A stretch of 64,000 nucleotides of DNA, taken from Flavobacterium salmonis (GTDB taxonomy: Bacteria; Bacteroidota; Bacteroidia; Flavobacteriales; Flavobacteriaceae). The position numbers and the translations under genes are program-made. A model generated the notes under the pieces. It was not told where the DNA came from. It saw nothing but the letters and a program-made list of their open reading frames with translations, and did no database searches. The stretch spans positions 213,364 to 277,363 of the forward strand of contig NZ_CAIJDP010000082.1 in the NCBI RefSeq assembly GCF_903819435.1, read 5' to 3'. Of the stretch, positions 1 through 8,876 are shown piece after piece; the stretch's first letter is position 1, and the number at the start of each line of letters is the position of its first letter.

Positions 1-100
1 ATTAGATGAAAAAGATTTTATCACAATGTTGAATTCTTACGATGAAAAGACAGAAATTGTAATTCCCCAAACACCAGATGAATCGGATATATCAACGTAA
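1..100 (+). CDS. 3' end of an unidentified protein (partial)
   Basis: An open frame enters from the left edge (codons in phase from base 2) and stops with TAA at 98-100. The visible tail contains LDEKDFITML and ends in PDESDIST. It is acidic and has no recognisable motif. Only 32 or so residues are visible, so no function can be given. Confidence 0.55.
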   Translation, partial: LDEKDFITMLNSYDEKTEIVIPQTPDESDIST

Positions 101-281
101 TAATAACTTCAACTAGCGCACGTTTATTTATACTCCTGTGTCCGATTGTATCGGCTACCTAAAAAATTAAAAGATAAATCATAGCGTTTGTAACGCACAT
201 AAAAAAGTAACGCTGACCATTCGAATTCTAATAATACTATTTATTTTGTTATCATTGTATTGTTTATTTTAACTTATAAAT

Positions 282-461
282 ATGAAATTAAATGAAAATT
301 TTCGTCTGTTGGTACCAATTATGTTGATAGTTGGCGGTTTTTATGCCAGTAATAGTAATACTAAATTGGCGAAAGATTCGCCTGAAATTTATAAGAGATG
401 GTATATTCTTGTGATTTTAGGAGTTTTACTATTGCTATTGAGAGTACGCAAATATATTTAA
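282..461 (+). CDS. Small two-helix membrane protein, unknown function
   Basis: A 59-residue frame starts with MKLNENFRLL and ends RVRKYI. It has two hydrophobic stretches, roughly residues 9-21 (LLVPIMLIVGGFY) and 41-53 (YILVILGVLLLLL), separated by a charged loop, followed by a basic tail. This is the pattern of a small inner-membrane hairpin protein. The start ATG follows an A/T-rich leader. No family is recognised and no partner gene is adjacent on the same strand. Confidence 0.5.
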   Translation: MKLNENFRLLVPIMLIVGGFYASNSNTKLAKDSPEIYKRWYILVILGVLLLLLRVRKYI

Positions 462-557
462 TCAGGTGGCAACAATCTTTAAGACCATAAATAGCTCATT
501 AATAACAACTATACCGCAGAAATTTTTTCCGTGCCGATAAAGAGCATCGACAAATAA

Positions 558-599
558 CAAAGGGGAAAAAAGAATAACAATTCTTTATTTCCCCTTTTA
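558..599. terminator. Bidirectional hairpin terminator
   Basis: AAAGGGGAAA and TTTCCCCTTTT flank a short AT-rich loop, giving a stem with A-tract on one side and T-tract on the other. It sits just past the stop of the leftward siderophore operon (stop at 625) and can end that transcript. Confidence 0.65.
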
Positions 600-624
600 C
601 TTGTTTATAATAGTAAAGTAGTAC

Positions 625-2013
625 TTAAAATGCTACCATTTCTTTTACCTCTTTGTAATCAATCTTACCATTTTGAGATAAAGGCAGCTCATTTATTTTC
701 TTCACTTTTATAGTTGTCGGATGAAGCTTAACTTGTTCAGAAAGTATCTTTTTGATTTCAAATTCATTAAGATCATCATATAAATATGCTACAATCAGGA
801 TTTTATCATCTTCACCCAGACAAAGAAACTTAGTTCCGGCAAAATTATTCTGCAGGATCTGCTCAATTTCATCTAAACTGATCCTTGTGCCAAAAAGCTT
901 TATAAAGCGCTGACTTCTTCCGGTGATGTAAAAAAATCCATCTTTATCTTTTTTGGCAATGTCTCCTGTATGCAACACTTTTAAAGGAGAATACTCCAAT
1001 AAATCTTCTTTTACAGTTGCATAACCGCCCGATACGTTTGGACCAGAATACAAAAGTTCTCCGGAGGCCGGATCAACTTCCATTTTTCCATCCTTAATGG
1101 GTTTCCCAATCGAACCTGCTTTCTCAATGAGATATTGAGGTTCTAAATAGGACATTCTTGCCGTAGCTTCTGTTTGCCCATACATCGTATAAAAGGAAAG
1201 GTCATTTTTTAAAGCATAATTTCCAAACTCAATTAATGCTGACGGATTCAGTCTGCCACCTGCCTGACTTAAGTATCGCAAAGAAGGATATTCTTTTTTC
1301 AAAAAACCAATTCGTTGCAGCATTTCATATACATAGGGTACACCAGCCAAAGAGGTATATTGATATCGCTCCCATTCTTCCCAAAATTCCTTTTGCATAA
1401 TGGTTGTATCAGAACATACTATCGTACCTCCAGATATAGAATTAGTAGTAAATACCGAGAATCCATAAGAATAAAACAAAGGCAGGTTTAACGGGCAGAC
1501 ATCGAAATTTTTAACCGGCAGGTAATCCAGGATAGACAAGGCATTGCTTACTATATTTTGTTCTGACAATTTCACAAATTTTGGTGAACCTGTACTTCCG
1601 GAAGTACTGAGCAACAATTTGATTGAAGGATTTACCACAGTTTTCACTGCCTTGTCCTGAACAAAACAAGTATGGGCTGCCCCTAATGCTTTAGCCGAAT
1701 AGGCATCAATTTTTATCCGGGTTGCATCATAAATATAATAGGGGTTATAATGCTTTTCGAGATATTCTTTATGAATGACATTCAAAGACGGGCTAAGCAA
1801 TGCAATGGTAAAGTCTGATCTTATGAAATTTAAGAGCAATTCAACCGACTGAATCTGATTGTCCAGATAAAGAAAAGCCAGTCCTCCTCCACCGATAATA
1901 TCCAAAGATTCATGGAAATCCAAAACTGAATTGGCTTTGTCTTTTACAGAATCTATATAAAGCAAGTTTTTATTACCGAGTATTAATTCGTAAAGTTGTT
2001 TTGTTTCTGACAT
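625..2013 (-). CDS. AMP-forming acyl/aminoacyl ligase of the siderophore locus
   Basis: This 462-residue protein belongs to the ANL superfamily of adenylating enzymes, which activate a carboxylic acid with ATP and load it on CoA or a carrier protein. The P-loop-like A3 motif STSGSTGSPK lies near residues 136-145, YGQTEA near 280, HTGDIAKKD near 348, GRSQRFIKLFG near 367, and the C-terminal lysine motif LSQNGKIDY near 447. It is shorter than acetyl-CoA synthetases and resembles stand-alone DltA/NRPS A-domain-like ligases. Its neighbour, 9 bp upstream, is an acyl carrier protein, the likely acceptor. It is the last gene of the leftward siderophore operon. The substrate (fatty acid, amino acid or dicarboxylate) cannot be read from the sequence. 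Confidence 0.85.
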   Translation of the reverse strand: MSETKQLYELILGNKNLLYIDSVKDKANSVLDFHESLDIIGGGGLAFLYLDNQIQSVELLLNFIRSDFTIALLSPSLNVIHKEYLEKHYNPYYIYDATRIKIDAYSAKALGAAHTCFVQDKAVKTVVNPSIKLLLSTSGSTGSPKFVKLSEQNIVSNALSILDYLPVKNFDVCPLNLPLFYSYGFSVFTTNSISGGTIVCSDTTIMQKEFWEEWERYQYTSLAGVPYVYEMLQRIGFLKKEYPSLRYLSQAGGRLNPSALIEFGNYALKNDLSFYTMYGQTEATARMSYLEPQYLIEKAGSIGKPIKDGKMEVDPASGELLYSGPNVSGGYATVKEDLLEYSPLKVLHTGDIAKKDKDGFFYITGRSQRFIKLFGTRISLDEIEQILQNNFAGTKFLCLGEDDKILIVAYLYDDLNEFEIKKILSEQVKLHPTTIKVKKINELPLSQNGKIDYKEVKEMVAF

Positions 2014-2022
2014 ATCGATTGT

Positions 2023-2262
2023 TTAAAAAGCAATTTGAAACTTCCCCAGAACTTCTTTGATATTTTTAAAACTGTTCATCTCAAGAATATCTTCGGTTTC
2101 AACTACGATATCAAAAGAATTTTCGATCTCTTTTACCAGAAATAAATGTGACATAGAGTCCCATTCTACAATTTCCAGATAACTTAAATCTTCATGTACA
2201 TCATCAATAGAAATAGAAAGCCCCTCTGAAAAAGCTTGTTTTAGTTTATGTAAATTATTCAT
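2023..2262 (-). CDS. Acyl carrier protein
   Basis: A 79-residue carrier protein of normal length. The phosphopantetheine attachment motif is EWDSMSHL, with Ser36 as the expected modified residue, followed by the acidic helix EIENSFDIVVETEDI. It sits between the MATE exporter gene and the AMP-ligase gene, so it probably carries the acyl or aminoacyl group activated by that ligase. Carrier proteins are not a standard part of NRPS-independent siderophore pathways, which makes its place here informative. Fatty-acid-synthesis ACPs usually have DSLD rather than DSMS, so this is a specialised copy. Confidence 0.9.
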   Translation of the reverse strand: MNNLHKLKQAFSEGLSISIDDVHEDLSYLEIVEWDSMSHLFLVKEIENSFDIVVETEDILEMNSFKNIKEVLGKFQIAF

Positions 2263-2312
2263 AATTATTTTAAGTATAAAAATTTATTGTTATTAAAAAT
2301 TAAATCAGTTTT

Positions 2313-3710
2313 TTACAACTCAACCGTTTTCCATTTTCCGGTTCTGAAAACAAGGATACAGCTGGTTGCTAATACAATCTCTGAAATCAGGATTGCTGTA
2401 AATATGCCTTTTGGTCCCCATTCATAATAAATTCCAAGCAGATACGACAAGGGAAGCTGAATGATAAAAAACATTAGAATGTAAAGCATCGTTACTGTAT
2501 TGACATTTCCGGCTGCATTTAACGAGCGGGAAATTACCATCGTATAACCAAAGAAAAAGTAAGCAATTGCCATGTACTGCAGATAAGTGGATGCATAGAA
2601 CAGAATTTCGTCTTCGTGTGTGAAAAAGCTGGCCAGAGATCCGGCATAAAACAACAGGAAGATAGCAATCAATCCAAGGAAACACATATTAAATACTCCT
2701 GTTTTCCATACAGAAGCTTCTGCCCTTTCCGGCTGTTTTGCCCCCAGGTTCTGTCCGGTTAGTACTCCGGCAGCATTTGCAATTCCGTATGCCGGCAAGA
2801 CACTAAACATGATGATGCGATTGGCGATGATATAACCTGCCAATACATTTTCGCCCAGTTTTGCAACAATCACAATCATTAAAAATCTGCTCGAAGAGGG
2901 CACCAGGTTTTGAATCATTCCTGCGGTAGCCAGTTTTAAGATACGTTTCATTAAGGCAGGAACCATTAACAATTCCTGCCTTCCTATACTAATTCTGGTA
3001 TTTTTTTTAAAAAGGTACCACAACTGATACGCTACACTTGAAATATTTGCAATAACCATCGCTACGGCTGCTCCCAATAAACCCAGCTTAGGAAATGGCC
3101 CCAGGCCAAAAATCAGTACCGCACACAGTACCCCATTTAAAACATTAGAAAATGCTAGTGTCCGCATCGCCATCGAGGCATCCCCGGAACCCCGAAAAAC
3201 GCCATTAATCATAATTCGCATAATCATAAAAATCAACCCTGCGAACATGGTTTTAGAAAATACATTTCCATAATTTACCAAATCATCCGATCCTCCGGCA
3301 AAATGCATAATATCCTGACTGAAAACCACTGCCAGAGAACTGCATATTACAGAAAGGAAAATTCCTAAATAAATAACCTGCATTGCAGTTTGTCCGGCAT
3401 CACGGTGCTTTTGCTCTCCTATTCTTCTTGAAATCAGTGCTGTTGCTGCAATGCTCAAACCCATTGCTACAGATTGAATAAGAATAATTACAGAATTGGT
3501 AATTCCTACGACGGTAATGGCATTTTCGCCAAGACTGCTTACAAAAAGAAGGTCTACCAATACGAATAAGGATTCCATACTAAGTTCCAGCATGGTAGGA
3601 ACTGACAACAAAAAGGTGGCCCTGTTTACATTTCCTGATGTGAAATTTTTTTCTGTACCCTGCAAAGCAATTCTGAACAGGGCAAATATTGAACGAATTT
3701 TTATTAACAC
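2313..3710 (-). CDS. MATE-family efflux transporter, probable siderophore exporter
   Basis: 465 residues with about twelve hydrophobic segments in two six-helix halves, typical of MatE/NorM cation-driven multidrug exporters. The first helix region begins LLSVPTMLELSMESLFVLVD and the second half is introduced around residue 255. Location inside the siderophore operon (11 bp from the hydroxylase gene, 50 bp from the ACP gene) suggests it exports the finished siderophore across the inner membrane. That role is inferred from context; MATE substrates cannot be read from sequence. Confidence 0.88.
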   Translation of the reverse strand: MLIKIRSIFALFRIALQGTEKNFTSGNVNRATFLLSVPTMLELSMESLFVLVDLLFVSSLGENAITVVGITNSVIILIQSVAMGLSIAATALISRRIGEQKHRDAGQTAMQVIYLGIFLSVICSSLAVVFSQDIMHFAGGSDDLVNYGNVFSKTMFAGLIFMIMRIMINGVFRGSGDASMAMRTLAFSNVLNGVLCAVLIFGLGPFPKLGLLGAAVAMVIANISSVAYQLWYLFKKNTRISIGRQELLMVPALMKRILKLATAGMIQNLVPSSSRFLMIVIVAKLGENVLAGYIIANRIIMFSVLPAYGIANAAGVLTGQNLGAKQPERAEASVWKTGVFNMCFLGLIAIFLLFYAGSLASFFTHEDEILFYASTYLQYMAIAYFFFGYTMVISRSLNAAGNVNTVTMLYILMFFIIQLPLSYLLGIYYEWGPKGIFTAILISEIVLATSCILVFRTGKWKTVEL

Positions 3711-3721
3711 AATTAGTTGTT

Positions 3722-5053
3722 TTACAAAGGAAGATTAAAATTCATTTTTTGTTCTGCAAGGATATCTTCAGCGCTAAAAGACTGAAATGCAATCTTCTTT
3801 TCTACCAAATACACTTCTCTGCCTGAAATCTGATTAATGATTTGCGAATTTCGGTAAGCTCCCATTCCCAGATCCGGTGTTGAAATTCCATGAGTGTGTA
3901 ACTCTGCATTCTGAACAAAAATCTCTTCTTCTGAATGATCAATGGTATAATTTCTACGAACATCATAATTGCCATCAGCCAGCCTTCTAATCCTGTTCAG
4001 GATTCCATTTAGAAAATCAGGTTCTACATATTTATAACCGGTTGCCAGAATCACATAATCTGTTTCTATTTCAAAAGGTTTGTTTTCTTCTACCTGTGAA
4101 AGGCTCAAGAGATAAGACTGATCTTCACTTCTGCTGATATCAATTAGTTTACTATTCGCCATTAAGGTCACCTTTAAATTCGGATCATCAAGTTCCATAG
4201 CATACAGGCTGTTGTGAATCTGGTTAATGAGTTCATAATTTATACCCTTAAATAAAATATTCTGTTTAGCCAGCACAGTCTTTCTTTGATCTTCGGGTAA
4301 TGTATGGAAATAATCAATGTACTCCGGAGAAGTCAGTTCGAGTGTAAGCTTTGTATGATTTTCTAAAGGGAAAAAACGTTCAGAGCGGGTAAACCAATTG
4401 AGTCGCAATCCCTTTTTAACTTCGGGCAATAAGTCCTGAAATACTTCTGCAGCACTTTGGCCCGAGCCAATAATTGTTACTGATTTATCTCCATTGAGCT
4501 GGTCTTTATGATACAGGTATTTAGAGGTATGGATCACTCTGTCAAAACGTTTTTGTGCAATTTCTACCGGAACATACGGGTTTGTTCCTGTACCCAATAC
4601 CAGTTTACGCGTATGCCAGATACTGTAATTATCCGATTTGGTATCTCTTACAGTAACCGTATAAATACCATCCTCATAATCTACGGCCATTACCTTTTTT
4701 CCAAAAAAACAATTGTCAAGCTGTGCTGTCACCCAACGGCAATAATTATTGTATTCTTTTCTGAAAACAAAAAAACTTTCCCTGATGTAAAATTTATAAA
4801 TTTTACCTGTTTCTTTCATATAATTCAGGAAACTGTAAGGACTGGTAGGATCTGCCATCGTTACAAGATCTGCCATAAAAGGAACCTGAAGCGTGACTTC
4901 ATCCAGCATCAGTCCGGGATGCCAATTGAATTCATCTGACTGATCAAAGAAAACAGTTTCTAATTCATCTACAGGTTTTACTAATGCGGCTAAACCTAAA
5001 TTAAATGGACCGATACCAATACCAATTAGGTCGTATATTTTGTGTTCTTTCAT
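3722..5053 (-). CDS. FAD-dependent L-lysine/diamine N-hydroxylase
   Basis: 443 residues of the IucD/PvdA/AlcA/RhbE N-hydroxylating monooxygenase family. These enzymes use FAD, NADPH and O2 to hydroxylate the terminal amine of lysine, ornithine or a diamine such as cadaverine, making the hydroxamate precursor. The FAD motif GIGIGPFNLGL is at residues about 11-21, the NADPH motif IIGSGQSAAEVF near 190, and the family ATGYKY signature near 345. It lies 10 bp downstream of the acyltransferase gene. The decarboxylase in the same operon favours a diamine substrate, but lysine is not excluded. Confidence 0.92.
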   Translation of the reverse strand: MKEHKIYDLIGIGIGPFNLGLAALVKPVDELETVFFDQSDEFNWHPGLMLDEVTLQVPFMADLVTMADPTSPYSFLNYMKETGKIYKFYIRESFFVFRKEYNNYCRWVTAQLDNCFFGKKVMAVDYEDGIYTVTVRDTKSDNYSIWHTRKLVLGTGTNPYVPVEIAQKRFDRVIHTSKYLYHKDQLNGDKSVTIIGSGQSAAEVFQDLLPEVKKGLRLNWFTRSERFFPLENHTKLTLELTSPEYIDYFHTLPEDQRKTVLAKQNILFKGINYELINQIHNSLYAMELDDPNLKVTLMANSKLIDISRSEDQSYLLSLSQVEENKPFEIETDYVILATGYKYVEPDFLNGILNRIRRLADGNYDVRRNYTIDHSEEEIFVQNAELHTHGISTPDLGMGAYRNSQIINQISGREVYLVEKKIAFQSFSAEDILAEQKMNFNLPL

Positions 5054-5063
5054 TTTATATTTT

Positions 5064-6449
5064 TTAAAAATTTGTATTGATTAGCTCCTTACTTTCAGGA
5101 AATTTTTCGAGATACCATTCTCTAATGCAAAAATTCAAATAGGCTTTTTTATGGGGCATTTCGATAATATGCTGCAACTTAAAGCCTACATGAACCTTAT
5201 TCATTAAAGCTGCCAAAGACTCGACAGATCCTTCTCCAACCATTCTGTTTACCTGAGGCTGGCTAAACATCCATTCTACAATACTTCTGGTTATGAGTGC
5301 CGGAAATTTCTTTGTCTTGTCTGTTGTAGCAATAAAGAGATGAGTGCCATAATCTGAAGGTAGCACTTCATAATAATCACCCAGTACATCATTAGTAGCC
5401 CAGTAAATTTCAAAATTGAATATCGCTTCTCCGTTAATTTCCCCGATATAGCTATGCGAAAACCTGCCAGGCAAAAGTGTCCTGTAAAACAATTCCAGTT
5501 CAGCAATTGGCCAGTCCATTTTCCATATCGTTTTGGCATGATCCTTATGAAACCACTCGCAAACCATCTCCAGATCGCGATCCAGGTCAAAAGGCCGAAA
5601 ACTAATTTGTACTTTTTCCTGTTCAAAATATTTACTAAATACTTCTCTCTTAATTTGAGGAAGAAGTAAATCGGGAGAGAAAAAAGCATAATGCAGCATA
5701 TTTTGAACCAGTAGGTCATACGCTGCAAAATGACTAAAGAAAGTTCCCTTTATTTTACTCTTTCTCTCATCACGAATGGCTTTAAACTCCTCTCCTTTTT
5801 GACGGAACTGATTGTAAATATAGTTGAGCGAAAGATGTTCTTCCATTAATTCCTTCTGCCCCAATATCCCAACAATCACAAATAAATCTTCCAGTTGGCT
5901 CTGTACATTTTCAGAAATATCAAAATTTTCAAGATGTTTTTGCAAATAACTGGTAATAGATGAAGGAAGGTGATCCAATAAAAGATCTGAAAAGTAAACT
6001 TCTTTCATTATATACTCCTGAGCAGTTTGTTCAAGAGCTGCAATTGTTTGTTTTACTTCTGATTCGATATCAATCGATTGCCATTCGGGATAATTTTTCG
6101 TTCCTTCTTTAAATGCCAGTTCAAAAAAAGAAGACAGGTCTAATTCTTTCACCTCATCATTGCGCCTGTTTCTTTGAATCAGCTTCGGTTTAAAAAGATG
6201 ATTTCCTGTTGCACTGTAATAAACTACAGGAACATATACCTCTATTTCTTCTGTATTAAAATCAATTCTGAGATGAAGGTCAGAACCTGAATTTTCTAAA
6301 GCATGTTTTACAACCTGATCATATTTTGGGAGTCCCATATACGGACTCCAATTATTAAACTCCCGGCAATAAAAACGCAGTAAAACAGAGAAAGTCAAAT
6401 CTTTATTTTCAGCATTGATTGGGTTAGTTATTAAGGTAGGCTGCTCCAT
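5064..6449 (-). CDS. GNAT siderophore N-acyltransferase with an N-terminal extra domain
   Basis: 461 residues. The C-terminal 190 (from about ISFRPFDLDRDL) match the IucB/AlcB/RhbD/MbtK acyltransferases, including the EWFHKDHA and VGEGSVESLAALMNKV segments; these acylate the N-hydroxylated amine. Stand-alone members of this group are about 200-350 residues, so the first 270 residues form an additional domain. Its order of elements (RFYCREF, then alternating beta-rich stretches, then LSSFFELAFKEG) looks like the N-terminal part of the IucA/IucC proteins encoded across the divergent promoter. The gene overlaps the decarboxylase gene by 26 bp, indicating translational coupling. Acyl donor unknown: acetyl- or succinyl-CoA, or the ACP of this operon. 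Confidence 0.88.
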   Translation of the reverse strand: MEQPTLITNPINAENKDLTFSVLLRFYCREFNNWSPYMGLPKYDQVVKHALENSGSDLHLRIDFNTEEIEVYVPVVYYSATGNHLFKPKLIQRNRRNDEVKELDLSSFFELAFKEGTKNYPEWQSIDIESEVKQTIAALEQTAQEYIMKEVYFSDLLLDHLPSSITSYLQKHLENFDISENVQSQLEDLFVIVGILGQKELMEEHLSLNYIYNQFRQKGEEFKAIRDERKSKIKGTFFSHFAAYDLLVQNMLHYAFFSPDLLLPQIKREVFSKYFEQEKVQISFRPFDLDRDLEMVCEWFHKDHAKTIWKMDWPIAELELFYRTLLPGRFSHSYIGEINGEAIFNFEIYWATNDVLGDYYEVLPSDYGTHLFIATTDKTKKFPALITRSIVEWMFSQPQVNRMVGEGSVESLAALMNKVHVGFKLQHIIEMPHKKAYLNFCIREWYLEKFPESKELINTNF

Positions 6450-7953
6450 ATGTTTTGATCAGATTTAAAATTTTATGAATATCCTGAAGAGTTGTTAGCG
6501 GATTTAAGATGGTAAATTTCAAATAGTAATTTCCATCTACCTTTGTACTTGCGACCAGTACTTCGCCTGTATGAAACATTTTCTTTTTAATAAATTCATT
6601 CAGGGCACAGACATTCTTGGGAGAAACCCCGATGGATTTATAACGGAATACCAAAATACTGATATCAGAATCGCTTAATAATTCCAGCATCGGATCAGCT
6701 TTAATTACAGATGCAGCTTCTTTAGCAGTAGCAATTACCGTATCAATATATTCTCCTAATTTTTCCCTTCCCATCAACCTTAGCGTGAACCAGAGTTTTA
6801 GTGCATCAAATCTTCTGGTACTTTGCGTAATTGACTTATTGATCTGGGCAGGATAAGCTTCATAATTTTCCTCTTTAGGGTTTAAATAATCCGCATGATG
6901 CCTGATAATTTCAAGCAGTTTTTTATCTCTTACAATAAAAGCGCTGCTGCTGATTGGCTGAAAGAAAGATTTGTGATAATCAATAGTTACAGAATGCGCT
7001 AATTCTATTCCGTTTAACAGGTGTTTATGTTTATCCGTTAACAGCAATCCGCATCCATATGCTGCATCGACATGCATCCAAAGCTTGTATTTTTCAGCTA
7101 AAAAACCGATTTTGTTTAATGGGTCTACATTACCAAAATCTGTTGTTCCGGCAGTAGCTATAATTGCTATTGGAATATTTCCTGATTCAAGTTCCTTCTG
7201 GATTGCCAGCTCCAGTGCATCTATATCCATTCTGAACCTGCTGTCTGTTTTTACCTGTACGATACTGCGTTCTCCCAGTCCCATTAATGACGCATTTTTC
7301 TGGTTGCTGAAATGAGATTTATCAGAAACAAAAATTCTAAATTTGGCATATTCTGCAGGATTCCCATCCAATTTGATATTATGCCCAAGACGATCCAGGG
7401 CAAAGTAATCTCTGGCAAGCAAAAGCCCCATCAGGTTACTTTGAGAACCGCCGCCTGTAAAAACGCCATCAGCCTCCGGACCAAAGCCAATTTGTTCAGC
7501 AGTCCAGTCTATTAATCGACACTCCATTAGTGTTCCGCCCGCACTTTGATCCCAGGTATCCTGCGAAGAATTAATTGCACTAATCAGTACTTCGGCAGCC
7601 AATGCCGGAATTACTACCGGACAATTTAAATGCGCAATGTAGCTTGGCAAATGAAAGGCTGTCGCATGATCTACATAAAGTTCTTTTACTTCAGCAAACA
7701 TTTCATCATAACTGTTTAATGGAGTATCGAATTTTATTTGCTTAAACTGCGCACCTAACTCTGCAGGTGTAATACCACTAAATGGTTTTTGTTGATTTTC
7801 TAAAAAACTCATAACCAATTCTTTTGCCTGATCTACTGCATCACGGTAAGCATCTGCCGTTTTTTCATAAAAAATATCCTGAAAAGGGGTTGTTTCAATA
7901 ATAGCAGAGAACTCTTCTCTTTCTGTTGAGTTTGTATAAGATATGTTTTCCAT
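6424..7953 (-). CDS. PLP-dependent group II amino-acid decarboxylase
   Basis: 509 residues of the pyridoxal-dependent decarboxylase family (DABA/lysine/glutamate-type, like RhbB and DesA). The PLP lysine is Lys328 in VTIDYHKSFFQP, and the pyridine-nitrogen aspartate lies in HVDAAYGCG. It should remove CO2 from a basic amino acid to give a diamine. With the lysine-type N-hydroxylase and lysine-hydroxylase-like dioxygenase next door, lysine or hydroxylysine giving cadaverine or hydroxycadaverine is the most likely reaction, but diaminobutyrate or ornithine cannot be excluded. It lies 42 bp downstream of the nitroreductase gene. Confidence 0.9.
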   Translation of the reverse strand: MENISYTNSTEREEFSAIIETTPFQDIFYEKTADAYRDAVDQAKELVMSFLENQQKPFSGITPAELGAQFKQIKFDTPLNSYDEMFAEVKELYVDHATAFHLPSYIAHLNCPVVIPALAAEVLISAINSSQDTWDQSAGGTLMECRLIDWTAEQIGFGPEADGVFTGGGSQSNLMGLLLARDYFALDRLGHNIKLDGNPAEYAKFRIFVSDKSHFSNQKNASLMGLGERSIVQVKTDSRFRMDIDALELAIQKELESGNIPIAIIATAGTTDFGNVDPLNKIGFLAEKYKLWMHVDAAYGCGLLLTDKHKHLLNGIELAHSVTIDYHKSFFQPISSSAFIVRDKKLLEIIRHHADYLNPKEENYEAYPAQINKSITQSTRRFDALKLWFTLRLMGREKLGEYIDTVIATAKEAASVIKADPMLELLSDSDISILVFRYKSIGVSPKNVCALNEFIKKKMFHTGEVLVASTKVDGNYYLKFTILNPLTTLQDIHKILNLIKTYGAAYLNN

Positions 7954-7995
7954 AGTTTTAAAATGATTTGATTTTAGACATTTAAGACTGGTTTG

Positions 7996-8613
7996 TTAAA
8001 TAAACCAGGAAACTTTTTTATCAATTGATGTTCTTCTTTTTGTTACAGAAAGCGCTGGGCTATCAGGATATCCAATAAAAAAAAGCCCTAAAGACTGTTC
8101 ATGATCTTCTAAACCAAAAGTCCTGACATATTCTACTGCACTACCGCCAGTTGCCCAATAAGACCCTAAATTGTAGGAGGTGGCACTAATAGCCATGTTT
8201 TGTACTGCACAGGATATTGCCGCCAATTCCTCCCATTCCGGAATATCGACACTCCTGCTTTTTGAAAGAATCACTCCAATCATGCAAGCAGCATTAAGGG
8301 GGTATTCTTTTAAATAATTGTACTTAGCTGCTTTTTTTTGAGCATCAGGAATGTCTTCGTACAGATGCTTGTAATAATCAGCCATGAAGTCTCCGTATTT
8401 GCTCAGTTGACTACCCGAAAGGACAATAAATCTCCAGGGTTCTGTCATTTTATGCGTAGGTGCCCAGGTTGCGTTGATCAGAATCTCTTTCAATACCTCA
8501 TCGGGAAGACTCCCTCCTGTATAAGAATCAGCATAAATACTTTTTCTAAAACGAATTATTCGGGTTACAGCCTCAGAATCAGAACAAATTTTAGTTTTTT
8601 CCATAATTATCAA
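7996..8613 (-). CDS. Nitroreductase-family flavoprotein
   Basis: 205 residues with the nitroreductase fold: RFRKSIY for FMN phosphate binding near residue 22, WAPTHKMTEPWRFIV near 51, and YNLGSYWATGG near 147. Members are FMN-dependent NAD(P)H oxidoreductases. It is the first gene of the leftward siderophore operon. A role in ferric-siderophore reduction or in redox tailoring is possible, but neither is shown by the sequence. An in-frame second ATG at codon 4 (MEKTKIC) may be the real start. Confidence 0.85.
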   Translation of the reverse strand: MIIMEKTKICSDSEAVTRIIRFRKSIYADSYTGGSLPDEVLKEILINATWAPTHKMTEPWRFIVLSGSQLSKYGDFMADYYKHLYEDIPDAQKKAAKYNYLKEYPLNAACMIGVILSKSRSVDIPEWEELAAISCAVQNMAISATSYNLGSYWATGGSAVEYVRTFGLEDHEQSLGLFFIGYPDSPALSVTKRRTSIDKKVSWFI

Positions 8614-8668
8614 AAAGATTTAAATAACACCAACAGATTTATTAAGTGCGAAAATATTTATAAAAAAC

Positions 8669-8700
8669 TTTGTTATTTAAAATTATTATAAATAGCTTTG
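8669..8700 (+). promoter_or_regulatory. Bacteroidota promoter for the rightward siderophore operon
   Basis: TTTG at 8669-8672, 20 nt, then TAGCTTTG at 8693-8700, an exact consensus match. Predicted transcript start is near 8706, giving a leader of about 170 nt before the dioxygenase gene. The rightward and leftward RNAs would overlap by roughly 30 nt at their 5' ends. Confidence 0.7.
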
Positions 8701-8742
8701 TGCGGCAAGCAAGTTATTTATATTTAGAACAAATAAGAATAG

Positions 8743-8773
8743 CAAATATATGTAGTCTTTTTCATAAAACAAA
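8743..8773 (-). promoter_or_regulatory. Bacteroidota promoter for the leftward siderophore operon
   Basis: On the minus strand TTTTG is followed by 19 nt and then TATATTTG, an exact match to the -33/-7 consensus (TTTG, 19-21 nt, TAnnTTTG). Predicted start of transcription is near 8737, giving a leader of about 125 nt before the nitroreductase gene. Confidence 0.7.
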
Positions 8774-8876
8774 ATATATTTTAATGCGATTTTTTTACTA
8801 AATAAAAAGTTAACCTATTTAATTAACCTTAATTATTTACCTAAACAGTAAATAGCTTTAATTAATCTATCAAATT

